Under the pieces are notes generated by a model. It saw only the letters and a list, made by a program, of their open reading frames with translations. It made no database searches and was not told the origin of the DNA. Below, piece by piece: positions 1 through 13,500 of a stretch of DNA of 64,000 nt (the stretch's first letter is position 1; each line of letters opens with the position of its first letter). Source of the stretch: Ascidia mentula (lineage: Eukaryota; Chordata; Ascidiacea; Phlebobranchia; Ascidiidae); contig OX387199.1 in NCBI GenBank assembly GCA_947561715.1, positions 14,947,001 through 15,011,000 of the forward strand, read 5' to 3'. Position numbers and translations under genes: made by a program.

Positions 1-1591
1 GACCAAAGCAAATAATCTCACTGTGTCTCGCAGTCGGTCCTCACTTAACTAATGGCCGAACCTTGATAAACCCAATTTGTGACCTATGCCATAAAAGGAG
101 ACGCGCTTCAATATTTCATGAAGGAAAGAACATGTGGCCGCACAGATAGATGTCACTCTTCTGCCGTGTCTTCTACTGCACCAATTAACGCCGTTACCAG
201 AAATTTACGAGCACTTCAACCACGTCAGTTGTCCAAACCCGAAAAGAAGTATTGCCAGTTAATAATTCAAATCCGTCGGTTGTTTTGTGCAACCCTGCCA
301 ACACCGCATTTTCAAACCACTCAACTATTCATTAATAGTCCATTTTCCCTCATTTTAAACGGAACATATTGAACAGGGTTTTCATCTCATTATCCACCTG
401 ATTGCTGAACCTTCAACTTGCCGATACGTCATCCTCTCTTTCACCTCGTCACACATCTAACTAAGAGCAATGGTGCGTGCGGGACAATCTACTATGTTCG
501 GGTTAGTGGTAACCATCGATAAGCTGGATAGTTTAAACTTGCTAAACAAGACCCACAGGCGTTGTAACCTTAAAATGAGTGACGTCGTCAGCTCGTAAAC
601 TATTGTTTTCCCCTTGCGCCGATACGTTACGAACGCAAGCATCAAAAATCTGAACGCCATGGATCGAATAGGTTTGGGGCTCATTTATTACAACGGCCAA
701 GGAAACAACGTTAATAAACTTTGCGAAGGAGTGGAGTTAAATTCGGAATCGGCAAAATGGCAAAACGAGTTTATGGCGTGCCCTCAATTGCCCTGTGTGT
801 CTATATACGCGCATGCCCCGAAGGCAAATGTCGTATTGATTGGCCGCCAAGCGCTTTTTCAATTAACTGTACACGCAGACACGCAAACATGCCGTATGAA
901 TTATCGCAACCGTCACTGGTAGCAAAATATTCCATTAGACAAAGAGGGTTAGTTATTGAAATAAACAAAACAATAAAAAAGAACGCACATCCATCAAATC
1001 AATGCTTTCAGAGTTATCCTCAGAATTACGTTAACATTGATTAGCTATCTGTTAAAATAATTGGTTTAAGCGTCGCTACAATTTCGAACTAGATTTATGT
1101 TTATCAGGTTTGACAAATGTTTCAAATGCCAGCACGTAACGAATAACAATAGTAATGTGTCTGTACTGTTGTTGTTGTTGTTGTTGTGGTTGCACTTCTG
1201 TTTAACATCAGCAAATAGAAGAAAAAGTAATCGTTTTTGTCAAAACTATTTGTTCTCAGCCATGATAAGAGGAACTCGGAACGGGCACATGAAGAAATAT
1301 AGCATATTGGTTATAGTCTTTTTAAAGGTCGTCAACGATTGGCAAACATCTTAAAACCAGCGTTTAAAACACGCCAACATCTTTAAAGGAACGGCAAATA
1401 AAGCGTTGCGTCAAGCATAGAACAAACGGAAAGGAACAACGGAGTCAGGCGGCACAATGCTGAATTAAAGACGCGTTGGTAAATGGAAACTAAATGCGAT
1501 CATTATATACGCTCTCAAACTCGCTGGAACATGCGACGGCCTCGTGATACAGCTCAATGCAAATGTTGACGTTTCAGAGTCATGTGTGACG
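1..1591. other. region downstream of the LGR gene, no supported gene
   Basis: This stretch lies 3' of the minus-strand LGR receptor stop codon. The open frames here (for example about 100 codons at 614-922 and 721-1044) have no recognisable domain, signal peptide or splice partners. A short (TTG)n run lies near 1168-1187. A minus-strand AATAAA hexamer (TTTATT at 684-689) could serve the LGR transcript but would give a 900-base 3' UTR. I see nothing else supportable. Confidence 0.5.
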
Positions 1592-4500
1592 TTATATGCA
1601 ACTCTCCCCGTCACAGTGTGGAACCTTGCGCTCCAAGTCGACTTCAGTGGCGTTTGCCATACATTTCATCTCGATTGTGCCTTCGTTGGTCTGCTTTGGG
1701 TCGCTTTCGGCCTCTTTCGTCTCAAACAAGGCCACAGCACCGTTGGCCGACACCTGTGTGTCGTAGGTCTGGCGCGAAGTGTCTGTGCCCAAGCGCTTTC
1801 TACGCTTGAACATAGGAAAGCTGCGCAAAAGGGCCAACATTGCCAGACGTTTTGAGATTGCGTCCCCGCTATTGGTGGAAGAAATATTCATCCCCAGTAC
1901 TCGATGCGAGCGTTCCTTCCCCGTCGCATTGTTATTATTGTGGTTGTGGTTCGGCAGCGGTTTCGACTTGACTGGAGAAGTTCGAGCGACGGTGTCGGCC
2001 AGTTTAACAGTGGTCAAACTGCATGTAGGGTGGCCGTTCTGTTGGTGATGATTCAAATTACGCACCGGTGACCGCCCTCCGATTGAGCCGTTCTTCGCGT
2101 TGCCGGATTTTTCAATGGACACCAGAGCCACGTCGCCGTTGGTGTTTTGTTGGTCGCCCTCCACGTACACTTGTATTGTTTTGCGACGTTCCTCTTGCCT
2201 GCTGCCGCCCTCCGAGCGCTTTTCGGCTGGCCTGGCTTTCTGTCGGTCGTCTCCGTACAAACTGTGACGGTGTGTCTTGTAAAATGCCTTTGCGTCTTTG
2301 CGGAATGACCTGCGAAGATTTGTTTGTTTGTTTGTTTAATGAGGACAAAAGTTTTTTTTTAACGTTTCGCGTAAATACCCAATGTTAGCCAGGAATATTA
2401 GGAACTGCCGTTTGAGTAATCTTAATTATCAGTATCGTTTCTCTGCCTTACCAGCAGCACCTTTTGGCGAGACACAAATAAAAAAAAACTGTATTCCAAA
2501 CTGCTGGGGTTTACTTACTTGGTGAGGATAGCGTAAAGAAAGGGATTGCAGCACGCGTTGAACGGAAAACAGGCGACCAACAGAATCTTGGCGGTGGACA
2601 TCGACAGGAGGGGAAGTCCCGCAAGCGCGAAAAGCGAGAAGAAACAAATAGGAAAAAAGCAAGCGAAGTCGGTGAAAACCAACACCGCCATTCTCTTGGC
2701 GACTCGCGCGTCCGCCTTTCTGCTGTTCATCGTGCCATAACACCCGTCGCTTGAACTAAGAAATAACTATTTTGTTAAAAAAGCTCTTTCAAGAAGATTC
2801 TACTGTTAATGACGTGCTATTGTTTCTATGCAATCCTTGTAAGAATTAAAAGCAACTAATTTAAACTAAAAAAGTTATTCGAGTTTTGAAGTTGAGTATT
2901 AGCATTTTTTAGTTAATTGTTTAGTTCATTGTTGGTTGCAGGATAAAGTACGTTTCTTCATAAAATAAAAACGACAGCAAGACGTCAACTTTAAAGTAAA
3001 GTCGGTAAAAAACACATTGTCGAAATACGCAAACAATTACCCGATTTTTCATTGGTTATTGCAAATCGGTATTAACTGTATTGCATCTACGCAGTGTGCT
3101 TTACTACCAAACAAAACACAAAAAAACAAAAAAAAACATTCTAACCTAAGCGTTCTAGGTTTGCTTTCGTCATGTGATTTTCTCTGCTGGATTCGGAACA
3201 AATCCTTGATGCCTTTTTCAAGTCCGTTGGCCGATCTCACGATAGCGTACATGGACAAGTAGCTTCCAATTACAATCGTGAACGCCACAATGTCGATTGA
3301 AAGAATCGCGGCAACATACGCTGTACCTGGGAATAAAATTGTTCGTTACACAAACTTGTTAATTTTAAATTCCTAAAACTTGACTAAAGCTCAAAATATT
3401 CAAAACACTGTGTTTACCGCACTGTTTCGTATTAAGTAAAAACTGTTCAAAAAATATATACTAAACATATAAAAACATGAGCCGGCCAAGAATGTGCATA
3501 CTTGTAAATCAACCTCAGCGGAAAACAGATTTTAAGGCAAATAAATATTGTATATTCTGGTTTATAGCATGCAGCTGGTTGATCGACCTAATCCAGCAAA
3601 TTCAATGTAAGAAACAAATGAATGTAGAAAACATGTTTTTTCGCAAAACCTTAATTCTATTAGGACATCTGGTTCAGCATAATTGCCATCTGGACGCGTA
3701 CAATGACTAATAATGTGAGGTTTTATTTATCCAATTTAGCCAAATTGCTTGAATCAATAAATCGAATTTACCAATGCATTCCTTAATGTTTACATTTACT
3801 GATTTACGTTTCCATGGTTTTCAAAACATTTTGTTTTTGGCATGCATAATATGTGAATCTCTATATAAATCTCTTTATAACTAATTGTCCATTAGATGGC
3901 AAACGACTTGCATGGTGTATGGCTTCCAATAAAAACAAGAAAACAATAACCTATACAATATACCACGTCTTGAAGCTAAATTGTTAACATTTGGCATCCG
4001 ATTGACAATAGTTATACAATATCTATACCAATATATCCTTACCTGATCTTGTCCTCACGTCCATGGGTAAGCACACAGCAGTCCGCTTGTAACTGTTAAC
4101 GCCCACTACCGGCAATATGGCGAAGAGAAGGGAAAGAATCCAACCGACCAACATTATGATGCGACCGCATTTAAGCGTCATACGCTTGTCCAGTTGGATC
4201 GCATATCGTATAGCATACCTGCACAAAGGTTTCACGATGTAATAATTAAAGGAAGATAAACTAAACGTAGGTGGAATATCAAAATGGCGGTGCAAAAAAA
4301 TGACATATTCGTCCAAAAGCTTGTATAACCAGACTATACACCATACATTTATCGTTGCATTAATTTATCACGCTATATTCAAAGTGACTATTCCAGCTAG
4401 GTTTCAATGCCTGGGCTGCAAAGCCTGTAAACCTAATGATCTTGATACGCTAGCTATGATCGCCCAGTAAGGACCAGCGCAGTGGGGCGATCCTGCCAAT

Positions 4501-7500
4501 CATGCGATTGCATGAAACCTTACTATATCCAAAGTGTTGAACTCTATTAGCGTCAACTACGTTAACTAATCGTCAGTCTCTTACCATCTTTCGAGTGAGA
4601 TCACGCTCAGTGTGAAAACTGACAATTGAGATGAGAAAACTGACAGGAATCCAATTACGTCGCATCCTCCGAACGCTTGCCACTCGACAGCGAATTTGTA
4701 ATATTCTCCAGTGCTCTTTCCGTCCATTGCCGATAGCGCAAGAACGTAGATCCCCATACAAAGATCGGCGAAAGCCAGGTTTAAAATCAGGAACTTCGGA
4801 ACCGATAGATGGCGCTGCTGAGTGCGCGACTTGTCCACTGCGACCGCCAATAACACAAATATGACGAAAAAATTGCCCAGGACGGCGAGGAGCGCGACCC
4901 CCCACGAAACTACAACAAGTCCCGGGTGACCCAAAAGGTTCTCGCATGGGTTAAACACATCTGGAGGGGGTGAGCATGTGATGGGATGCTTGTAGACGTG
5001 GGGGCGCAGGGAGCCGTCAGCATCACGAATACACATCTTGGTGACAGAGACTGAGGTGTTTGCAGTTGCACTTATCACATCTCGCCAGGCTGTGTTCTGA
5101 TCATCGCTGCAAAGCAAAATGCATGTTACAATTTCTACAGTTCGTTAAATACTGATTGAATTTAACTCCGTCTAATTAACTAAGCAAGTGTCGGTGCAAA
5201 ACGCGTAACCTTTGTTGGTAATGCATGGCGAATAATATGTAATGTTCTTAGCTAAAAAGATTGATAATTTGCATGTGAAAGATATTTTGTGGCTGGGATA
5301 TTCAAAGATGAGTTCTATCTGTACGGTAGATGTTCGTTTTTAACTTTGAAAGCACAAAGTTTGTCGTTTAGAAAACCCGAAATTATCCCGCTATGATATG
5401 TACTATATTTGGATAGTTCCAAACAACACGATAATGCAATTAAGAAAAATTTCGTCGCGTTGGTGCCAAACTAATTAACGCAACATCCGATGCTGCTAGC
5501 CAGCTGTTATAGGGATAGCGCTTCTAACGTATTTAACCACATAAAAAATAACTGTGTCGACGCTTGTGCTTTAATTGCATGGAAAGCGGATGCGCTTGTA
5601 ACATTTGGCAACATGTGTTGGTTTGCGACCAACCGCGTGTTGTTAGCTTGCGCGTCGCTTTGATGATTGCAAGACGTCATTAGGGCACGATGTAGCGCGT
5701 CAAATCGCTGCAGGCCAGAAACGGCGGCCGGAATGTTGATTCGGATCTACAGTTCGTCGCGCGCTTCGAACGCGTCGTCAGTTAAGCAGGAAAACAAGTG
5801 ACGGTGTGTGGATTTAGCTCTCGCGCATGCAAGTTGCAGCCGCTGTTAATTATCTCGATGCCTTCGGTTTCCCTTGCAATATACAACGCAGCTGATTAAT
5901 CTGGCGACCGCCTTATCGGTTTGACGATAGAAGCCATGCAATTTTCCTTGAAAGGTGCTAAACGGGACGCGTTCATCAGCACTCCACGTGTGGTCTTCGT
6001 TTTCCCTCCCCCCACGCACAACCGTCCAACAAAGGGTAGGTAAAGCTTTGATTACGACGCATTCCTTTCGTATAGTCAGTTTTTGAATCGTTATTGGCAT
6101 TGGATTTCAGTTAATAATTGTTTAGAATTGTGCGCCATTTCACAATAAATGCATTTGAAAATGTTGCTGGTTAGATATATTACAAAATACTACAGCGTAA
6201 CATGAGCAATTGTAACATCATTTTGCAGCCTTATGGCCCCTAAAATATCTCATTGCGATTATATCGTTCATCTGCCAAGATCAACATCTATACAAACCCC
6301 GAACGAGCATCTGGGGGTTATAATAAATCCAGTGGGGAAAACACGTGTTTGATATTCCCAAAAAACGTTGCCGAACGAGTGAACATACTGAAATATCCGC
6401 GCAAACACTCATAGAGAAACACTTTTCTTGTATACTACGGATAGGAGATCTAATCAAGGTTTCCAACTACAGTCAACATCGCAATATGTTGTTACCTCGG
6501 GTCTTCTTCCGCGTCCGCAAAGCTATATTCGCTTACTTCACCCGCATTATCGTCGGTGAAATCGGTGAAGACAATTGCTGATCCTAATAAAAAAAGGATA
6601 ATTGTAATAGCGTTGATCCCATCATATATGTATGAAACGGGGTAACTAAAATAGCATTGGTTCAAACTTGTTTGTGTCTTTTTGGACATAAGCATGTAAC
6701 AATATACTTTTATTCCTAGAACTCAAAAAAGAGTGAAAGACGATCCGCGTCGTTATAAGATCTTAATTTATAAACAGAAATATTGCTTTCGCCTATTGGC
6801 ATCCTCAGTTTCTGTCTTATTCAAATAAAACCGCCTGTAATCACTTTTGTCATTTCCTCTATTAAGCATGTAACAAGTCATTTTTTTCGTCAAAATATGT
6901 CACAAATAACTCGCTAGAAATTCCACACAACAAACAACAAAACAGCGCTTACCGTTGTCCGAGGGATAGTTTATATAATCGTACGGAGGCAGTTCGGATC
7001 CCAGCACTTCTTCTGGCTCCACCACCCAGCCTGATTTTGGTGAATGGGTTGGTTCGTCACATGGAACAAGCTCCTCCTCGGCCGTTTCTGATTGAAAAAT
7101 CGTCCCAAATCCATATTCTCTGTTCAGTGCACAACAATGGGCCGGGTAGGTCACCATGGCTTCTTTCAGGGAGGGCAGGTCATCTGTTTTGAAACTGATC
7201 AAGTTTGAAGTGTCGGAAATGTCCAGAGTCGACAGCTTGTCCATGCCTGAGGTGGGCAGATTGGAAATCGCGGTGCCTTTTAAAGACCTGAAAACAGAGA
7301 AATGTAATCTGTTGTAAAGAAAAGTAGTTTGATTTTGTTCATAATTTCCTACATATTATCAAGATGGACAAAAAAAAATTTTTGAACACAATTATGAAAA
7401 CATGCACCAATCAAAAAGTTATCAGATTCAATGAATAACATTTTTAAATCCAAGGTGCTGTATTTAAATCCAAGGCAAACATTACCTTGATATGCTCATT

Positions 7501-10500
7501 AATTACTAATAAGTCCAAAAATGGGCATTTCAGAATTCGAGCAAGACAAACAATATCGCCCGGTACCTGACTAACTTGATGTTTACGAAGTTGAATAGTC
7601 TAATGCCCTGTGTTTTTACTTTTCTTTTAATCCACCTCTTTATAAACCGAAAGACGGCGGGAAAGACGCGCCTTGCTATCAAATCCCCCATGCCATAACA
7701 TAACAGATAAGTCTTTGTACGAAAATAGATTCATGCACCACTGCACCGCTCTCTACATATACAGCTCTGTTCGCGCTCCAACAACAACAAATATAAACAG
7801 AGGAATTTCCCAAATATAGAAAGTTTTGTGTGCTTAGGGTTACGAAGGGCCGACATGGTAAAGCAGGATGACAAAACATGGATGCCCTGGCTTATAAAAA
7901 GGGTCTACATGTACTTACAATTTGTGGAGGCCGTTGATTCCAAACAGGGAATCTTCGCGCAAATCATTTAAATGCTCGTTGTAGTCCAACACCCTTTTCA
8001 CAAGAAAAGAAGCATTGAAGAATATTCTTCACACAAACAAAAAAATTTAATTTCACTCACAAGCTGGTGACTCGGCTACCTCGGAAAGCATTATCCTCCA
8101 CTACGGTCAGTCCCGGATTTGAAATAATTTTTCTGTAAAAATAATAGTGTTATTTTAAACAGCCTAAAACGTTTTGTGTAACGATGGTGGGAAGCTTGAA
8201 TGTTTCAAACTGGCATATCCATGCTTCTAACATGGCATCGGTTAACATCAGGTTATCAAGCTATGTCTAACCTTTCAGTTGCGTTACATTCGGTTGTAAA
8301 CGGATTAGGTTCTACTTCAGTGGCGAGTTACAGTTCAAAAATTATTATCCAAATTTGTCATGTGTGCCATTGGGTGATACGTGTGGTGTGTAAAATGAGG
8401 ACAAAGAGTGTTTTCACTATTCTTTATGATCTAACTTATTTAAAATAATTTATATTTAAAATCAGCAACTGAAAACTCAATTAATGCGAATTAAACTGAA
8501 GTATGAACAGTGTGTCATGAGCGCCACTGATTTATACCAACGTTTAGCGGGTTTGAAAGGCCTAACGGCCGAATGTAATCGTAACTTCTCCATGTATGTC
8601 CAACTGCTGTGACAAAACATAACCCTTGTGTATACACTTAGCGATGGGCATGCTAGGTTTGGCCGCATAGCGGAATCGATCGCATGAATCGAGTGACAAA
8701 CCCGATGAGATAAAGTTAGACAGCAGATCGGCAATTTACAGCGTTGTCTCGCACGTCAATCTCAGCTATAAAAAGCACACGTCACACTGAACCCCGATAT
8801 CGGTGAGTGTCACAATGTATCGATGGTTAACGACCGTATCGCGTATGGTCCTTATGTCTTGAGTCGATTCCCAAGCGGCAAAGTGGAAATCACAACGCAT
8901 CATTAATATGCATGATTCGATCACCGCGCCGCGACGGGACGGCGATACTGCAGCAGGGTCGCCCTTATACTTACATGTCCAAGTCCACCGCTGTGACGTT
9001 CGCCACCGAGTGACTGTGGACCCTCGTCAGTTGGTGGTTTTCGGACAGTGTTCTGCAAAACAGTACGTCACAGAGTAAGCGTCGGTTGTTGTTTCTCACT
9101 GTGCGTAGTCGACTTTTATAGTTTCCCAATCTCGCGCCAAAACGACTTAGCTTAATCATGGCCCAAGAGCCGCCCCCTGGGAGCAGCATGTCGCGGTACA
9201 GGGGTCGCAATGAGATACACGCCGCATGTGCGGGTTAATCCAACATCCCCGGTACTAACTTTCTCCTGTTAGCTGTGACGATATAATGCGACAGACGGCT
9301 GCGGCGTTGGCAAACACATAACGTGCTCGGTGTAGATCGGTTATTACGAAACTCACATTTTCAGCAGCGGTCGAATGAAGGGACCCGTCAGCTGGTTAAA
9401 GCCTTGCACTCTAGTGATACCAGTTCCTCGAAGGACTCTGCAAGGAAATAACATTCTGGTTAGACTTTGCAGATATATTCCTTTGGAAATACGTGCCCAC
9501 GATCCATTTTTATTATTTACACAAAATAATATAATTGTTCTGTCACCAGTGTGCGGTTAATCTAAAAGTTTTTATCCAACATTCCTCTATTATACACTTC
9601 TACGCAAATTATGTGTTACATGCATCTAATCTGTGGGGTTACATCCGAGGCATTTTGTCACCGCACACAACGCAAGTATAAATATATGCGAAAAACATAA
9701 CGCGCTGCAGAGTTTTCTTGGGAATTGAGCTCGTAAAACAGAATTGTGATTTGCAACACAGGAATTAAATGAAATTGTGTTGTAAGCTCTATATAAGTAC
9801 AACGTAAATTAATATAGGAAAGTTAATACAAATATTGTGATGCAAATGGTTCAGAGACAAAATACATCAAATTAAAACACATTTTTGAATTGATAATTGC
9901 ATTTACGTGCATTTTTCCGAAAGCGCAAAATGTGTGCTGTGCTGACAGACCTATTTGCGTAAATGCGCAGCGCATTTTCAACACTATTGAATTTGATTGT
10001 GATTAAGGACTTCCTTGTAACTGATCCTCGTTTCCTGACAAGGCGCCACGAAGCACAGTTTATCGATCCCGCGGTTCCTTAATTCCCGAAATTCCCACAA
10101 CTACACGAAAACGAGGAAGGGCCAGCAGTAATCCCAGTTGTGTAAACACAATAAACACAGGTTCTTTGGATTTGTCAGATCCAAGTGTCAAATGCAACTT
10201 ACACGGCGCGAAGATTTGGTGCACCCTGGAAAGCCGCTTCGGAAATGTACGTCAGACTGGGTACAAACTCGATGGTCCTGAAAAGAAAACAAATAAGCTT
10301 GAATCCGAACCGACCGACCACTCACAGAAGATATAAGGGGGACGATCTAAGTGGTTCGCATATCTCCACGCATTTCGGTTAAAAATTATTTGTTGTTCTT
10401 GCGTTTTTCTAGTACCGATGCGTAATGAAAAAATGATTTGGCCAACGTTTTTGCTTTAATTTGCCCATAGCAAAACATGTTGATTTGTTACTTATTGTAA

Positions 10501-13500
10501 CATTCAGTTTAAAAGCCGAATGCAAACTTCAAAGAATAACATTAATTAGGGCTGAATTTGGTTGTTTTAATGATGTTAACCGTACAGAAATTTAAATGAG
10601 AGACACAAATGATGGCCGAGAATCACAACTGGTTCAAACCACTTCCCAGCAGATCCTTCCAAACATTGATTTCAGTTCTAGAAGGTATCGGAATTTAGCG
10701 ACACACAGATGACGGAAAACACCGTTAAGCAACTGCAGATGTCGGGATGAGATAAGTGATTAGCTTTTGTCCAAACAAACTGTAAAGCGGTCATCTGACA
10801 AACGTCAACCACAACGAAATTTAACGTTCTTTTAACGGAATGACAAAACATTTAAATGGCGAGTTTCAAGCCGTAAACTTGCCGCTGACGATCGTCCATC
10901 AAGACAAGGAATTAACTCTCGAGATTGCTGGATGCTATAGAAGGCGCGGCGAAGCGGATTATCTGCCAGTATCGTTTCCACAGAGCTTGTTTGCGGCACT
11001 CTATGCTGCCTCGCACAGCTAAGTGCACAGAACTGACAGTTTATGCAGCAAACAAATCAAGAATCGTAACGCGTGGGTCGTTAAAGCTGATCGGACGAAC
11101 AGTGGGCGAAGGTCTGGTTTTCCCGACCGCGACACCGTAACACGAAACTGCACGGAAATGTTGGCCATAACCTTTGTACTGAATAAACCTAGACTTCAAG
11201 GCTTACAAATGGTACCCAAATAGCGCCGTGTTGTCATACTTCAATTAACTTGACACAAGTTTGCTTGAAAGAGAAACATGACCGGTTGAAGTTGGGTTGT
11301 GTCAAAATAGTTTGCTGCACTTGCTTTCAGGCAAAGAACATTCAATTCCCGACCTTTTGGCTTAAGATACCGTGGATTTAATTCAATCAACTATTTCGCT
11401 TCTTTTTGAAAAATGTTTGTTCCCTTCACACATTATCCCCGTACATTTCTTGATGAACTTTCCACAGCCTTTGAAAACAACAAACTTCAAAACCGCATTT
11501 TGGAAAACAAATTCCACCCACCAGACAATCAAAATCATTTTAAGAGCCACTGTTGGAACGTTTGAACCCCGTGAACCCGAGAAAAACCGCAGCTCGACCC
11601 AAAGGCCGTAAGAACTACGAAGGATAACAAAACTACGGTAAATAATATGAGCGCAATCAACCGCCACCTTCAAAAAACTACAGTTCAACAATTACGTTAT
11701 TACTTATCTTGTGCACTTACGCGGAACTGCAAGAGGTTCACGAGACCTTTAGAATATTCAAGTAGCGTACAGAGACCCGGTTCAAAACAGGTCGTCTTCA
11801 GTAAAACCTCGGGATATTATTTTCCTTCCCAGCGCGGTTTGAATTGGATCATTAGGCGGTGTTTTGTTTGCGACCTTTTAAAGAGGACCCGTTGTTTGTC
11901 GTTTTCGAACCGAAAACATCGAGGGCATCGCTACAACCGCCTTCTGGAGACACACCGGTATTTCTGTGCGGTTTACGATGTGCGAATCATGGTTACACAA
12001 TAAAAACGCACATATTTGCGCTTCTAATCACCTCGGGACAGTTGTGACCAAGTCGTCCTTAATCGCAAAACCAATCTTTGAGGATAAAAATAGAGTCGAG
12101 TTTTAAGGACGTGTTACCGGCGCCTGCGTGCGCAAACAATATGGCTGTTGGCAACGAGAGAAAAATAACACGTAATGCGATTATTCGCCAGTGAGCAGTT
12201 CTCCTTGGGCCACCGCTAACGCCAAGAAGCGTGCACGAGAGCCACAACAACACTGGATATTGTGTTCCATACAGGAGGGGTCTGACCCTATAGGGTCAAC
12301 CAGCTATTTCCCCGCGATCGTGTTTCGGGCTTAATGAGATCATGCCAGGATACCATAAACTTTTGCTGCGGTGCTCGTCAATGCCACACATTGATTCTCA
12401 GGGTTGTTAACCGCTCCTAATCCCATTTTGCACCTCGCCAGACAACATAACGCTTTATTTTGAACTTGCTGAGTGCCGACTTGGGCCACGACAACGTGTC
12501 ATATATGGTGTTATATAACTGCAGTTTTAGGGTTGAATACAACTTCTGTATTTAGCAATTTTGCGCGATGACAACGTGTGATGAATCTGGTGATTTCTGT
12601 CAACAATTTTAAGTTTTATTTAAACATCGAACGTTTTTTATGTCTGTAACGTAAAGTTATGGAAAACTACTAAGAACGCTGCGCCTAATGTCATTTTTGC
12701 AGATAGGCGAGAATGCTAATAGTTATACACCTCTAGAGTGGTAATTACTAAATGTGCAATCTATACAAAATACTAGTCGTGTGCCAGTATCTAAAAATTA
12801 TACCTGTATGTGTGTTTTTAGGTTTGTGAGGAATCTAATTTTGCCAAATTCTGTTGTTTCTTGTATGCTTCCTTGCAACCGCGCTAATTACAATTTCACC
12901 AATCTCCGCATTAAGACCGCGGCATCTGGCTTATGTACTGTGTTATTGCTGCGGTTAGAGCATATCTTATCATGGTGAGCCAGTTCATCGTTCGGCGGAT
13001 CCTTGTTTTTCGTTAGTGATGATCCTATCAACTGCAGAGAATCCCGTTCGTTCCGCCTCGTGACCCAACCAAAATCCACTGCATTCCACTACGTTATTTC
13101 ACCCTTACTAGACTTTAAGGCATTGCTGTACGTGCCTTTACTCATGTAAGCATTCATATGGCAGTGACTCAATTTGGCGACCACCGACATCTTTCTTGTC
13201 ACGATAATCGATTGATTGACAGCCATAACCGCATTTACGTTGCCAGAGCAAAATCCTCAGCGCGGTTTGTTGTAAAACCCAACATTGAGGATGGACCATA
13301 TTGTTTCTATGCTGGGGGTATTTTTAGTCAACATCAGCATCATGTGGTAGTTAAACGTGATGCGTGGCTTCAGATAACAAACAACAAGCGTGAGTCCTGC
13401 GTCAGCAAGATGCAATTAAGTTGTGATACGCCTGTCCTTGTAGTTGTATTGAAACAAGTGTTATTGTATCGTTACAGCATGACCTTATTATTTAGAAATT

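Noticed and set aside
614-1044. Two overlapping frames of about 100 codons
   Set aside because: No recognisable motif, codon pattern or splice partners; expected by chance at this length.
11718-11760. Extra LRR exon of the LGR gene before a GTAAGT-like donor
   Set aside because: The phase required by the flanking LRR exons gives an in-frame stop, and no LRR pattern is visible.
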